Positions 33,307 through 42,091 of a stretch of 64,000 nucleotides of DNA are shown here, piece by piece. The position numbers and the translations under genes were made by a program. The DNA lies in assembly GCF_019396385.1 (NCBI RefSeq), contig NZ_JAHKRN010000039.1, forward strand, positions 27,388-91,387, given 5' to 3'. Under the pieces are notes generated by a model, which saw only the letters and a list, made by a program, of their open reading frames with translations, had not been told where the DNA came from and did no database searches. This DNA is from Nonomuraea harbinensis (lineage in GTDB: Bacteria; Actinomycetota; Actinomycetes; Streptosporangiales; Streptosporangiaceae). Position 1 is the first letter of the stretch. Each line of letters opens with the position of its first letter.

Positions 33307-34626
33307 ATGAAGACATCTGCTCTGACCGCGGGCCTGGTGGCGATGGTGTCACTGGTGGCCTTCGAATATGTGGCGGTCGCGGTGGCGATGCCGGTGGTGG
33401 CGCGTGAGCTCGGCGGGTTCGAGCTCTACGGGCTGGCGTTCAGCAGCGCGCTGGCGGCCGGGGTGGTGGGCACGGTGCTCGGCGGCCGGTGGGCGGACGT
33501 GCGCGGGCCGCTCCCGCCGCTCTGGACCGGCGCGGCCGCGTTCATCGGCGGGCTGACGCTGGCGGGGCTGGCGCCGGCCATGGAGGTGCTGATCGCCGGG
33601 CGGCTGATCCAGGGGTTCGGCGGGGCGCTGGTGAACGTGGCGCTGTACGTGGTGGTGGCCCGGGTCTATCCCGAGGAGCTGCATCCCCGGGTGTTCTCGC
33701 TGTTCGCGACCGCGTGGGTGGTGCCGTCGATGGTGGGGCCGGCGATCGTCGGCGTGATCGTGGAGACGCTGGGCTGGCGGTGGGTGTTCCTGCTGGTGCC
33801 GTTCCTGACCGTGGCGGCCGGGCTGGTGCTGGCGCGCGGGCTGGCCGGGCAGCCGGTGCGCGGCGGTCAGGGCGCCCCGGCGCCGGGGCTCATGGGCAAG
33901 ATCGCGTGGGCGGCGGTGACGGCCGTGGCGGCGGCCCTCATGCAGTACGGGAGCGACGGGCGGTTCGCGCTGCTGGCGATCGGGCTGGTGATCCTGGCGG
34001 TGGCGCTGCCGAGGCTGCTGCCCCCCGGGACGCTCAGGGCCGCCAGAGGGCTGCCGGCGGTGGTGGGGCTGCGCGGCCTGGCCACCGGGGCGTTCTTCGC
34101 GGCCGAGGTGATGGTGCCGCTCATGTTGCAGGAGGAGCGCGGCATGTCGCCGTTCACCGCCGGGATCGCGCTCACCGGTGGCGCGCTGACCTGGTCGCTC
34201 GCCTCCTGGCTGCAGGGGCGCGAGGTGTTCAGCCGGAGCACGAACCTGCGGCTGGGCTCGGTGGCGCTGTCGGTGGGCATCGTGGCGATGGGGGCCGTGA
34301 CGTTCCCCGGGGTGCCGCTGGAGCTGGCCTATCCGGCCTGGATCGCGGCCGGGTTCGGGATGGGCCTGATCTACCCGACGCTGTCGGTGCTCACGCTGGA
34401 GCTGTCGGCCCCCGGCGAGGCCGGCGAGAACAGCGGGGCGCTGCACCTGGGGGAGTCGGTGTTCTCGGTGGTGGCGGTCGCCGTCACCTCCGCGCTGTTC
34501 ATCGCGGCCGGCGGGGCCTACTGGACGGTGTTCACCGCGACCCTGGTCATAGCGGCGGCCGGGCTGCTGATCGTGCCCCGCGCCGTGCGGGCCGGAACCC
34601 CCGTCCCCGCGGCCGCGGCGGTCTGA
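33307..34626 (+). CDS. MFS transporter
   Basis: A 439-residue major facilitator protein with 12 to 14 membrane segments, from ALTAGLVAMVSLVAFEYVAVAVAMPVVAREL to the end. The motif A-like loop is GGRWADVRGP, and GRLIQGFGGALVNVALYVVVARVYPEE is the helix 4 region of drug:H+ antiporter-type proteins. The substrate is unknown. The start is ATG at 33307. The gene is on its own between two terminators. Confidence 0.85.
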   Translation: MKTSALTAGLVAMVSLVAFEYVAVAVAMPVVARELGGFELYGLAFSSALAAGVVGTVLGGRWADVRGPLPPLWTGAAAFIGGLTLAGLAPAMEVLIAGRLIQGFGGALVNVALYVVVARVYPEELHPRVFSLFATAWVVPSMVGPAIVGVIVETLGWRWVFLLVPFLTVAAGLVLARGLAGQPVRGGQGAPAPGLMGKIAWAAVTAVAAALMQYGSDGRFALLAIGLVILAVALPRLLPPGTLRAARGLPAVVGLRGLATGAFFAAEVMVPLMLQEERGMSPFTAGIALTGGALTWSLASWLQGREVFSRSTNLRLGSVALSVGIVAMGAVTFPGVPLELAYPAWIAAGFGMGLIYPTLSVLTLELSAPGEAGENSGALHLGESVFSVVAVAVTSALFIAAGGAYWTVFTATLVIAAAGLLIVPRAVRAGTPVPAAAAV

Positions 34627-34632
34627 GACGGA

Positions 34633-34661
34633 CGCGGCCCCGGGTGGTGTCCGGGGCCGCG
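34633..34661. terminator. Bidirectional terminator between MFS gene and tctA
   Basis: CGCGGCCCCGG (34633-34643) pairs with CCGGGGCCGCG (34651-34661) around a 7-base loop. It separates the convergent MFS and tctA genes. Confidence 0.8.
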
Positions 34662-34665
34662 CCGT

Positions 34666-36186
34666 TCAGTCCTCGTGCGAGACCGGCAGCGGCGGCATCC
34701 GCCGTCTGGCCATGAAGCCCCGCAGCAGCGGCGTCAGCAGGGCCAGCAGCGACAGCACGAGCAGCACCACCGCGACCGGGCTGCCCACCAGCACGGTCAC
34801 GTCGCCGGCGCCGATGGCCAGCGCCCGCCGCAGCTGGATCTCCGCCATCGGCCCCAGGATCATGCCGATCACCGCGGGCGCGACCGGCAGCCCGAACCGC
34901 CGCATGGCGAACCCGAGCAGCCCGAGCACGAACAGCACCACGAGGTCCACCGCACTGGCGTTCAGCGCGTAGACGCCGAGCGCGGCGAACAGGATGATCC
35001 CGCTGTAGAGGTACGGGCGCGGGATCCGCAGCAGCTTGGCCCAGACCGGCGCGAGCGGCAGGTTCAGCACGAGCAGCATCGTGTTCCCGATGAACAGCGA
35101 CGCGATCATGGCCCACACCAGCGCCGGGTTGTGGTCGAAGAGCTGCGGCCCGGGCTGCAGCCCGTACTGCTGGAAGGCCGCCAGCATGATCGCGGCCGTG
35201 GCGGAGGTCGGCAGCCCCAGCGTGAGCAGCGGCACGAGGGTGCCCGCCGCCGAGGCGTTGTTGGCCGCCTCGGGCCCGGCCACGCCCTCGATCGCGCCCT
35301 TCCCGTACTCCTCCCGCGCCACGCCGCGGGCGAGCCGCTTCTCGGCCGCGTACGACAGGAACGTGGGGATCTCGGCGCCGCCGCCGGGCAGCGCGCCGAA
35401 CGGGAAGCCGAGCGCGGTGCCGCGCAGCCACGGCCGCCACGACCGGCCCCAGTCCGAGCGGCCCATCCAGGCCCGCCCGACGGGTACGACGTCCGGCGGG
35501 GCGTGCCGCAGCCGGGAGGCCACGTACAGCGCCTCGCCCACGGCGAACAGCCCGACCGCGACGATCACTACGTCGATGCCGTCGAGGAGCTGCGGGACGC
35601 CCAGCGTGAGCCGGGCCTGCCCGGTCTGCTGGTCGATGCCGACCAGCCCGATCGCCAGCCCCAGCACCAGCGAGGCCAGCCCGCGCACGACCGACCGCGA
35701 CAGCACCGACGACACCGCGGTGAAGGCCAGGATCGCCAGCGCGAAGTAGTCCTCGGGGCCGAACGAGATCGCGAAGCTCACCACGGCCGGCGCCGCGAAC
35801 ACCAGCAGCGCGGTGGCGATCGTGCCCGCAACGAACGAGCCGATGGCCGCCGTGGCCAGCGCCTGCGCGGCCCGCCCGCGCCTGGCCATCTTGTTGCCCT
35901 CCAGCGCGGTGATCATGGAGGAGGACTCGCCGGGCGTGTTGAGCAGGATGGACGTGGTCGAGCCGCCGTACATGCCGCCGTAGTAGATGCCGGCGAACAT
36001 GATGAACGCGCTGGCCGGCGGCACCGTGAAGGTGATCGGCAGCAGCAGCGCCACGGTCATCGCCGGCCCGATGCCCGGCAGCACGCCGACCAGGGTGCCG
36101 AGCGTGACGCCGACGAGCGCGTACAGCAGGTTGACCGGCGTCAGCGCGGCGGCGAACCCGTCGAGCAGCAGCCCCAGCGACTCCAC
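34666..36186 (-). CDS. tctA: Tripartite tricarboxylate transporter, large membrane subunit TctA
   Basis: A 506-residue membrane protein that forms the channel of a TTT carrier for citrate or other carboxylates. It has about twelve hydrophobic segments. Family signatures are VGVLPGIGPAMTVALLLPITF near the N-terminus, FIMFAGIYYGGMYGGSTTSILLNTPGE, and GTLVPLLTLGLPTSATAAIML. The start is GTG at 36184-36186, directly after the tctB stop. It is the last gene of the order tctC-tctB-tctA. The specific substrate cannot be read from sequence. Confidence 0.93.
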   Translation of the reverse strand: MESLGLLLDGFAAALTPVNLLYALVGVTLGTLVGVLPGIGPAMTVALLLPITFTVPPASAFIMFAGIYYGGMYGGSTTSILLNTPGESSSMITALEGNKMARRGRAAQALATAAIGSFVAGTIATALLVFAAPAVVSFAISFGPEDYFALAILAFTAVSSVLSRSVVRGLASLVLGLAIGLVGIDQQTGQARLTLGVPQLLDGIDVVIVAVGLFAVGEALYVASRLRHAPPDVVPVGRAWMGRSDWGRSWRPWLRGTALGFPFGALPGGGAEIPTFLSYAAEKRLARGVAREEYGKGAIEGVAGPEAANNASAAGTLVPLLTLGLPTSATAAIMLAAFQQYGLQPGPQLFDHNPALVWAMIASLFIGNTMLLVLNLPLAPVWAKLLRIPRPYLYSGIILFAALGVYALNASAVDLVVLFVLGLLGFAMRRFGLPVAPAVIGMILGPMAEIQLRRALAIGAGDVTVLVGSPVAVVLLVLSLLALLTPLLRGFMARRRMPPLPVSHED

Positions 36187-36714
36187 TCAGATCACCCCCG
36201 ACAGCAGCCCGGCGGGCAGCGTGACGCCCAGCCCTTCGACGAACGTCAGGTACGTCGAGACGGCCAGCACCACCGCGATCACGGCCGCGCGGACCCTGTG
36301 CTCGGCGCCGAGCGCCAGCGACAGCCCGAAGAACAGCAGGCTCGCCGCGATGATCCAGCCGAGCACGTCCAGCACGGCGGTGAAGGCCAGGAAGACGCCG
36401 CTCACCAGGCCGACGCCGCGCCAGTCGGCGGGCGCCTCGGCGTCCACGTCCTCGCTCTCCTCCGGGTCGCCGCGCCCGCCGCGCAGCACGTCGGCCACGT
36501 AGAACAGGCCGATGAGGATCATCGCCCCGCCGACCAGCATGGGGAAGAACCGCGGCCCCGGCCCGAGCCGGGAGGCCGCGGCCGACACGTCGAGCGTGCC
36601 CACGACGACGAACACGCCGAGACCGAGCACCACCAGGGCCAGCCCCAGCTCGGGCCGCCAAGGGCCGCGCTTGCGCCCGGTCTCCTGAAGAGTGGGCTCC
36701 TCGGGTGAGGACAT
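36187..36714 (-). CDS. tctB: Tripartite tricarboxylate transporter, small membrane subunit TctB
   Basis: A 175-residue protein with four hydrophobic segments (LGLALVVLGLGVFVVVGTLDV, FFPMLVGGAMILIGLFYVADV, and two near the C-terminus). GPGPRFFP followed by a Gly-rich helix is typical of TctB. The ATG at 36712-36714 shares one base with the tctC stop (TGATG), so the two are coupled. It assembles with TctA in the membrane. TctB is poorly conserved, so the assignment rests partly on context. Confidence 0.88.
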   Translation of the reverse strand: MSSPEEPTLQETGRKRGPWRPELGLALVVLGLGVFVVVGTLDVSAAASRLGPGPRFFPMLVGGAMILIGLFYVADVLRGGRGDPEESEDVDAEAPADWRGVGLVSGVFLAFTAVLDVLGWIIAASLLFFGLSLALGAEHRVRAAVIAVVLAVSTYLTFVEGLGVTLPAGLLSGVI

Positions 36715-37676
36715 CAGGACACGAGCCCCATCTCGGCGATGATGCCCTTGACCCGGGTCTCCTCGGACTTCAGGTAGGCGTCGAACTCCTGGCCCGTCAT
36801 GAACGAGTCGATCCAGCCGTTCTTGGCCACCGCGTCCTTCCACGGCTGCGAGTCGCGCATCTTGGTGACCAGGTCGGTCAGCGCCTGCCGGTCGGCGTCG
36901 TCGAGCCCGCCGGGGGCCACGAAGCCGCGCCAGTTGGCCAGCTCCACGTCCAGGCCGCCCTCCTTCACCGTGGGCGCGTCCAGGTCGGGCAGCCGCTCGC
37001 CGGAGGTGACGCCGAGCGCGCGCAGCTTGCCGGACTTGACGTGCTCGGCGAACTCGCCGACGCCCGAGACGCCGATCGTGACCTTGTTGCCGAGCAGCGC
37101 GTTGAGCGCCTCGCCGCCGCCGGAGTGCGCGATGTAGTTGACCTGCTTGGGGTCGACCCCCGCGGCCTTGGCCATGAGCCCGGCCACGATGTGGTCGGTG
37201 CCGCCGGCCGAGCCGCCCGCGACCGACACCTTCGCCGGGTCCGCCTTCCACGCGGCCACCAGGTCCTGCAGCGACTGGAGCGGGGACTCCGCCGGGACCA
37301 CGACGATCTCGTACTCCTCGGTCAGCTTGGCGATCGGCGTCGTCTCGGCCAGCGTGACCTTGGACTTGTTCTGCTCGATGGCGCCGACCATGACCAGGCC
37401 CATGGTCATCAGCAGATTGCCGTTGCCCTTCTCACCGGCGAGCTGGGCCAGCCCGATCGTGCCGCCGGCGCCGGGGACGTTGAAGACCTCGACGCCGCGG
37501 TCCGGCGCGACGGACTTCAGCGCCTGCTCCGCGGTGCGGGAGGTCTGGTCCCAGCCGCCGCCGGGCGAGGCCGGGGCCATGATGCGCAGGGTCGTGGTGC
37601 CGCCGCCGCTGCCGCCGCCGCAGCCGGCCAGCGCGACGGAGAACGCCGCGAGCGCGGCGATGATGCGCAAACGCAT
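36714..37676 (-). CDS. tctC: Tripartite tricarboxylate transporter, substrate-binding lipoprotein TctC
   Basis: A 320-residue extracytoplasmic solute receptor of the Bug/TctC family. The N-terminus is a lipoprotein signal with lipobox VALAGC (Cys about residue 19), so the protein is anchored on the outer face of the membrane. The Bug fold is shown by LRIMAPASPGGGWDQTSRTAEQAL, VFNVPGAGGTIGLAQLAG, SVAGGSAGGTDHIVAGL and VTSGERLPDLDAPTVKEGG. The ATG at 37674-37676 is preferred to a TTG two codons earlier because GGAG lies just upstream. It is divergent from a CitA-type kinase that likely controls it. Confidence 0.93.
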   Translation of the reverse strand: MRLRIIAALAAFSVALAGCGGGSGGGTTTLRIMAPASPGGGWDQTSRTAEQALKSVAPDRGVEVFNVPGAGGTIGLAQLAGEKGNGNLLMTMGLVMVGAIEQNKSKVTLAETTPIAKLTEEYEIVVVPAESPLQSLQDLVAAWKADPAKVSVAGGSAGGTDHIVAGLMAKAAGVDPKQVNYIAHSGGGEALNALLGNKVTIGVSGVGEFAEHVKSGKLRALGVTSGERLPDLDAPTVKEGGLDVELANWRGFVAPGGLDDADRQALTDLVTKMRDSQPWKDAVAKNGWIDSFMTGQEFDAYLKSEETRVKGIIAEMGLVS

Positions 37677-37755
37677 GATCAACTCCAGGGGGTTTCACAT
37701 CTATGAACCCTGGATCGTGCGGCCCGTGAGCCGTCGCGTCGAGACTCTGCAGGTA

Positions 37756-37782
37756 GCGGTCGTAGTGGTCGTATTGGTCGCA
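37756..37782. repeat. Three tandem 9-bp repeats in the tctC-kinase divergent promoter
   Basis: GCGGTCGTA, GTGGTCGTA and TTGGTCGCA follow one another without gaps, sharing the core GGTCGTA. They lie between divergent tctC and kinase genes and are a candidate binding site for the CitB-type regulator encoded at 39363. Confidence 0.5.
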
Positions 37783-37809
37783 ACCGGCCCGTGACCTGGC
37801 GCTGTTTGC

Positions 37810-39366
37810 ATGTGCTGCGTGAGACTCGGCACCCAGCTGTTCGTGCTCCAGATGGCGATCGTGCTGCTCGCCGTCGGCAGCACCGCCGCTGTCTGGGCAC
37901 AGCACACCCGCAACCAGTACGACTCCCGCTACGAGCAGCGGGCGCTGGCCATCGCCCAGTCGGTCGCCGCCCTGCCGCAGGTGCGCGAGGCGTTCAAGCT
38001 GCGCCGGCCGGAGACCGTGCTGCAGCCGCTCGCGCTGAGCGTGCAGCAGACCACCGGCGCCGACTACGTGGTGATCGCCAACGCCGACCAGGTCCGCTAC
38101 GCCCACCCCAACGCCTCGCTGATCCGCCACCGGCTGTCCACCGACGGCAGCTACGTGCTCACCACCGGCGGCGACTGGGTGGGCACCCAGAAGGGCACGA
38201 TCGGCATCACGGTCCGCGGCAAGACCCCGGTGCGCGACGAGTACGGCGAGGTCATCGGCCTGGTCTCGGTCGGCGTGCTGGAGACCACGGTCATCGGAGA
38301 GGTGGCGGGCGCGCTGCCGCCGCTGCTGTGGACCGCGTCGGCCGTGCTCGTCGCCGGGCTCGCCGCGGCCGCCCTGATCACCGCGAGGGTGCGCAGGCAG
38401 ACGTTCGGGCTGGAGCCGCGCGAGATCGCCGCCCTGCTGGAGCAGCGCGAGGGCGTGCTGCACGGCGTCAAGGAAGGCGTGCTCGCGCTCGACCTCGACG
38501 GCCGGGTGACGCTGGTCAACGACGCCGCCCGCGAGCTGCTCGGCGACGTCGGCGACGACCTGACCCGGATGCCGGTCTCCGACCGCATGCGCGACGTGCT
38601 CGGCGGCGCCGACCCCGGCGAGGACCGGGTGGTCCTGCACGGCGAGCGGGTGCTGGTGCTCAACCGCACCCCGGTGTCCGTACGCGGCCGGCAGAGCGGC
38701 TGGGTGATCACCCTGCGCGACCGCACCGAGCTGGTCCGCCTCGCCCGCGAGCTGGAGTCGACCAGCAGCGCGACGGAGGCGCTGCGGGCCCAGGCGCACG
38801 AGTTCGCCAACCGCATGCACACCGTGGTCGGGCTGCTGGAGATGGGCGAGCACGACGCCGCCATCGCGTTCATCACCAGCACCACCCCGGGCGTGAAGGC
38901 GGGCGAGCTGCGCGAGCGGGTGCAGGACCCCACGCTGGCCGCGCTGCTGCTGGCCAAGTCGGCCGAGGCGGCCGAGCGCGGCGCCCGGCTGGTGCTGTCG
39001 GACGACTCCACGGTGCCCGAGAGGGCGCTCGGCGACCCGCAGGACGCGGTCCTGGTCGTGGGCAACCTGGTGGCCAACGCCATCGACGCGCTCGACGGCC
39101 GGGCCGGCACGATCGAGGTCTCGGTCGTGGCGGGGGACGGCGGGCTGCGCGTACGGGTGCGCGACTCGGGGCCGGGCATCACGCCGGAACTGGTGGAGGA
39201 GGTCTTCCGCGAAGGGTTCACCACCAAGGCCGCCCACTCGGGGCCGCGCGGGCTCGGCCTGGCGCTCACCCGTCAGGCCTGCCTGCGCCGCGGCGGCTGG
39301 GTGCGGGTGCGCAACTCCGGCGGCGCGGTGTTCACCGCCCTGCTGCCCGAGGAGGCGGCGACGTGA
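37810..39366 (+). CDS. CitA/DcuS-type sensor histidine kinase
   Basis: A 518-residue kinase. The first membrane segment (QLFVLQMAIVLLAVGSTAAVW) is followed by an extracytoplasmic PAS-like sensor of about 130 residues with the typical RYAHPNASLI and VSVGVLETTV, then a second membrane segment (LLWTASAVLVAGLAAAALI). A cytoplasmic PAS domain precedes the phospho-accepting His in LRAQAHEFANRMHTVVGLLEMG. The ATPase domain has VVGNLVANAIDAL, RDSGPGI and GPRGLGLALTRQAC. Such kinases sense C4- or tricarboxylates. It is divergent from tctCBA and overlaps the regulator gene by 4 bp, so carboxylate-induced transport is the likely role. Confidence 0.93.
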   Translation: MCCVRLGTQLFVLQMAIVLLAVGSTAAVWAQHTRNQYDSRYEQRALAIAQSVAALPQVREAFKLRRPETVLQPLALSVQQTTGADYVVIANADQVRYAHPNASLIRHRLSTDGSYVLTTGGDWVGTQKGTIGITVRGKTPVRDEYGEVIGLVSVGVLETTVIGEVAGALPPLLWTASAVLVAGLAAAALITARVRRQTFGLEPREIAALLEQREGVLHGVKEGVLALDLDGRVTLVNDAARELLGDVGDDLTRMPVSDRMRDVLGGADPGEDRVVLHGERVLVLNRTPVSVRGRQSGWVITLRDRTELVRLARELESTSSATEALRAQAHEFANRMHTVVGLLEMGEHDAAIAFITSTTPGVKAGELRERVQDPTLAALLLAKSAEAAERGARLVLSDDSTVPERALGDPQDAVLVVGNLVANAIDALDGRAGTIEVSVVAGDGGLRVRVRDSGPGITPELVEEVFREGFTTKAAHSGPRGLGLALTRQACLRRGGWVRVRNSGGAVFTALLPEEAAT

Positions 39367-40025
39367 GCGACATCCGGGTGCTGGTCGTGGACGACGACTT
39401 CATGGTGGCCCGCATCCACGCCGGCTACGTCGCCAGGATGCCGGGCTTCGAGGTGGTGGCCACCGCCCACAACGGGGCCGACGCGATCACGGCCGTCGCC
39501 GGGTCCCGGCCCGACCTCGTCCTGCTCGACATCTACCTGCCCGACATGTCCGGCCTGGAAGTGCTCAAGGCGATCAGCGGCGTGGACGTGCTGGTCATCA
39601 GCGCGGCCCGCGACGTGCCGACGGTCAGGGAGGCCATGCGCGGCGGGGCGGTCAACTACCTGATCAAGCCGTTCGCCGCCGCCGCGCTCACCGAGCGGCT
39701 CCAGCAGTACGCCCATACCCGCAGGCAGCTCAGCGCCATCGGGCCGGAGGCCGGCCAGGACGACGTGGACCGGCTCTTCGGCGTCACCGGCACCCCGCCG
39801 GCGCTGCCCAAGGGCCTGTCGCAGGCGACCTGCGCACTGGTCGCCACGGTGCTGCGGGAGGCGGGCCGCGACCTGTCGGCCGTGGAGACCGCCTCCCTGA
39901 CGGGGCTGTCGCGGGTCAGCGCGCGCCGCTATCTGGAGTACCTGTGCGGCGCCCGCCGGGCCGAGCTGCGGCCCAGGTACGGGACGGCGGGCAGACCGGA
40001 ACACCGATACCGCTGGATCGGCTGA
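39363..40025 (+). CDS. CitB/DcuR-type response regulator
   Basis: A 220-residue regulator. The receiver has IRVLVVDDDFMVARIHAGYV, phosphorylated Asp in LVLLDIYLPDMSG, ISAARDVPTVREAM and the conserved Lys in NYLIKPFAAAAL. The C-terminal helix-turn-helix (LSAVETASLTGLSRVSARRYLEYL) matches the CitB-type output domain. The GTG start overlaps the kinase stop by 4 bp. It should activate the divergent tct operon, perhaps through the 9-bp repeats in the intergenic region. Confidence 0.93.
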   Translation: MSDIRVLVVDDDFMVARIHAGYVARMPGFEVVATAHNGADAITAVAGSRPDLVLLDIYLPDMSGLEVLKAISGVDVLVISAARDVPTVREAMRGGAVNYLIKPFAAAALTERLQQYAHTRRQLSAIGPEAGQDDVDRLFGVTGTPPALPKGLSQATCALVATVLREAGRDLSAVETASLTGLSRVSARRYLEYLCGARRAELRPRYGTAGRPEHRYRWIG

Positions 40026-40117
40026 CACACTTCCGTAGTCGTTTCTCGTGACATATCCGTACCCGCGTGCCTTACTGTTTCCTGAGAAGTGGCTGCGGAG
40101 AGGGAGGAGATTGAGGC

Positions 40118-42088
40118 GTGCGTAACGCGGGACCGATCGAATCACCGACCGACCCGTTCGCCTCGGTGCCGTTACCCTCGCGCGCCACTTCGAGGAAGCC
40201 GAAGGTGGAAGGCCTTCCACCCGGTGTGTCCAGGGACATCTTCGGCCCCCAGGGCCGGCCGGAGTCCCCGCCCGCGGGCCAGGGCCCCCAGGCCGCCGCG
40301 AACGGCGGGCCGCCCCCGGCCCCGCAGCAGTCGCAGCCGTGGCCGGTCAGCGTGAATCCCGCACCGGCCTTCACCGAGCCGCAGCCCCCCGCTTACACCG
40401 ACCCCGAGCCGTCCAGGCGGCGCCGCCTGCTGCCCGCCGTCGGCGTGCTCGTGGTCCTCGCCGTCCTCCTGGCCTACCTGGTGCCGGCCGTGCTGATGTC
40501 CGGCACCGTGCTGCCAGGCACCCGCGTCGACGGCGTCGACATCGGCGGCCTGACCGTCACGCAGGCGGCCGAGAAGCTCCGCGCCGAGCTGGCCGCCGAG
40601 CTCAGCAAGCCCGTCGTGGTGACCGTCGGCAAGCACCGCGACACCGTCCAGCCCGACGAGGCCGGCCTGCAGCTGGACGTGGTCAGCACGATCAACCAGG
40701 TGCCCAGCGGCTTCCCCAGCCCCGGCGAGGTGTGGCGGGCGCTGACCGGCACCACCGAGCTGGAACCCCAGGTAACCGTCGACGCTTCCCAGCTCGCCAG
40801 GACCGTCGAGGCGCTGGCCGGGACCGTCGACAAGCCTCCGACCGAGGGCAAGGTGACGTTCAAGGAGCTGCGGCCCGTCGTCACCCAGCCGCGCCCCGGC
40901 GCGCTGCTCGACCGGCCCGAGGCCATCAAGGCCATCAGCGCCGCCTTCCTCACCGGCAGCGGCAAGGCGTCGCTGTCGCTGAAACCGGCCGAGCCCGTCA
41001 CCACGCAGGAGGCCGTGAACCGGGCCAGGACCCAGGCCAGGCGCGCCGTCGCCGGCCCGATCACACTGACCCTCGACGGCAAGCAGGCCCAGCTCACCCC
41101 GGCGGCCATCGCGGCCAGCCTGACCTTCGTGGCCGACGACGAGGGGGCGCTGAAGCCCCGGTTCGACGCCGCGAAGGCGCTCGGCCCCGTGGAGAGCGTC
41201 CTGGTGGACGCGGCCCAGGCGCCACGCGACGCCACGTACGAGATCGTCGACGGCAGCCCCCGGCTCGTCACCTCCCGCGCGGGGCACGGCATCGACGAGG
41301 AGCGCCTCGCCCGCGACGTGACCGGCATGCTGCGGCGCGGCGGCGAGCGGGTCGTCCCCGTCACGCTGTCCGCCGCGCCGCCGGACGTCACCACCGAGGA
41401 GGTGAGCGGGCTCGGCATCAAGGAGGCCGTGGGCTCGTTCACCTCCATGTTCGACTGCTGCCAGCCGCGGGTCACCAACATCAGGCAGATGGCCGCGGAC
41501 GTGGACGGCCACCTGGTCAGGCCGGGCCAGACGTTCTCGCTCAACGAACTGGTCGGCGAGCGCACCACCGAGGGCGGCTACGTGCCGGCGCCGCAGATCG
41601 TCGGCGGCCGGCTGCTCACCATCATGGGCGGCGGCTCGTCGCAGTTCGCCACCGCGCTCTACAACGCGGTCTTCTTCGGCGGCTTCGAGGACGTGACGCA
41701 CACGCCGATGGACTACCACTCGACCCGCTACCCGGCCGGCCGCGACGCCGCGCTGCTCTACCCCGACCTCGACCTGAAGTGGCGCAACGACTCCGACCAC
41801 GGCGTGCTGATCAAGACGGCGTCCACCGAGACGTCCGTCACCGTCACCCTCTACAGCACCAAGCGGTACGAGAAGGTCGAGGCCGTCGAGTCCGAGAAGC
41901 GGGACTTCACCCCGTTCCGCCGCGAGACCAGCGACGCCCCCGACTGCGTGGCCGGCCCCGGCCAGCAGGGCTTCACCATCGACGTCACCCGCGTCTTCCA
42001 CAACGACGGCAAGGTGGTCAAGCGCGACAAGAAGCTGACCACCAAGTACCGGCCGCGGGCCGAGGTCGTCTGCGCCTCCGGAAGCTGA
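40118..42088 (+). CDS. VanW-family membrane-anchored cell wall protein
   Basis: A 656-residue protein. The first ~105 residues are Pro/Gln-rich and cytoplasmic. A single membrane segment (LLPAVGVLVVLAVLLAYLVPAVL, about 107-129) follows. The extracellular part has two PG_binding_4-type repeats (GTRVDGVDIGGLTVTQAAEKL and ITLTLDGKQAQLTPAAIAASL) and a C-terminal VanW domain (SFTSMFDCCQPRVTNIRQMA, VRPGQTFSLNELVGERTTEGGY, GGGSSQFATALYNAVFFGG). The start is GTG at 40118. VanW proteins occur with glycopeptide-resistance genes and in general wall biology, but their reaction is not established. No vanHAX neighbours are present, so a resistance role is not implied. Confidence 0.88.
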   Translation: MRNAGPIESPTDPFASVPLPSRATSRKPKVEGLPPGVSRDIFGPQGRPESPPAGQGPQAAANGGPPPAPQQSQPWPVSVNPAPAFTEPQPPAYTDPEPSRRRRLLPAVGVLVVLAVLLAYLVPAVLMSGTVLPGTRVDGVDIGGLTVTQAAEKLRAELAAELSKPVVVTVGKHRDTVQPDEAGLQLDVVSTINQVPSGFPSPGEVWRALTGTTELEPQVTVDASQLARTVEALAGTVDKPPTEGKVTFKELRPVVTQPRPGALLDRPEAIKAISAAFLTGSGKASLSLKPAEPVTTQEAVNRARTQARRAVAGPITLTLDGKQAQLTPAAIAASLTFVADDEGALKPRFDAAKALGPVESVLVDAAQAPRDATYEIVDGSPRLVTSRAGHGIDEERLARDVTGMLRRGGERVVPVTLSAAPPDVTTEEVSGLGIKEAVGSFTSMFDCCQPRVTNIRQMAADVDGHLVRPGQTFSLNELVGERTTEGGYVPAPQIVGGRLLTIMGGGSSQFATALYNAVFFGGFEDVTHTPMDYHSTRYPAGRDAALLYPDLDLKWRNDSDHGVLIKTASTETSVTVTLYSTKRYEKVEAVESEKRDFTPFRRETSDAPDCVAGPGQQGFTIDVTRVFHNDGKVVKRDKKLTTKYRPRAEVVCASGS

Positions 42089-42091
42089 CCG

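Noticed and set aside
40118..42088. Glycopeptide-resistance (van) gene cluster suggested by the VanW domain
   Set aside because: No vanH, vanA, vanX, vanR or vanS neighbours are present; VanW proteins occur widely in actinomycetes without resistance genes.
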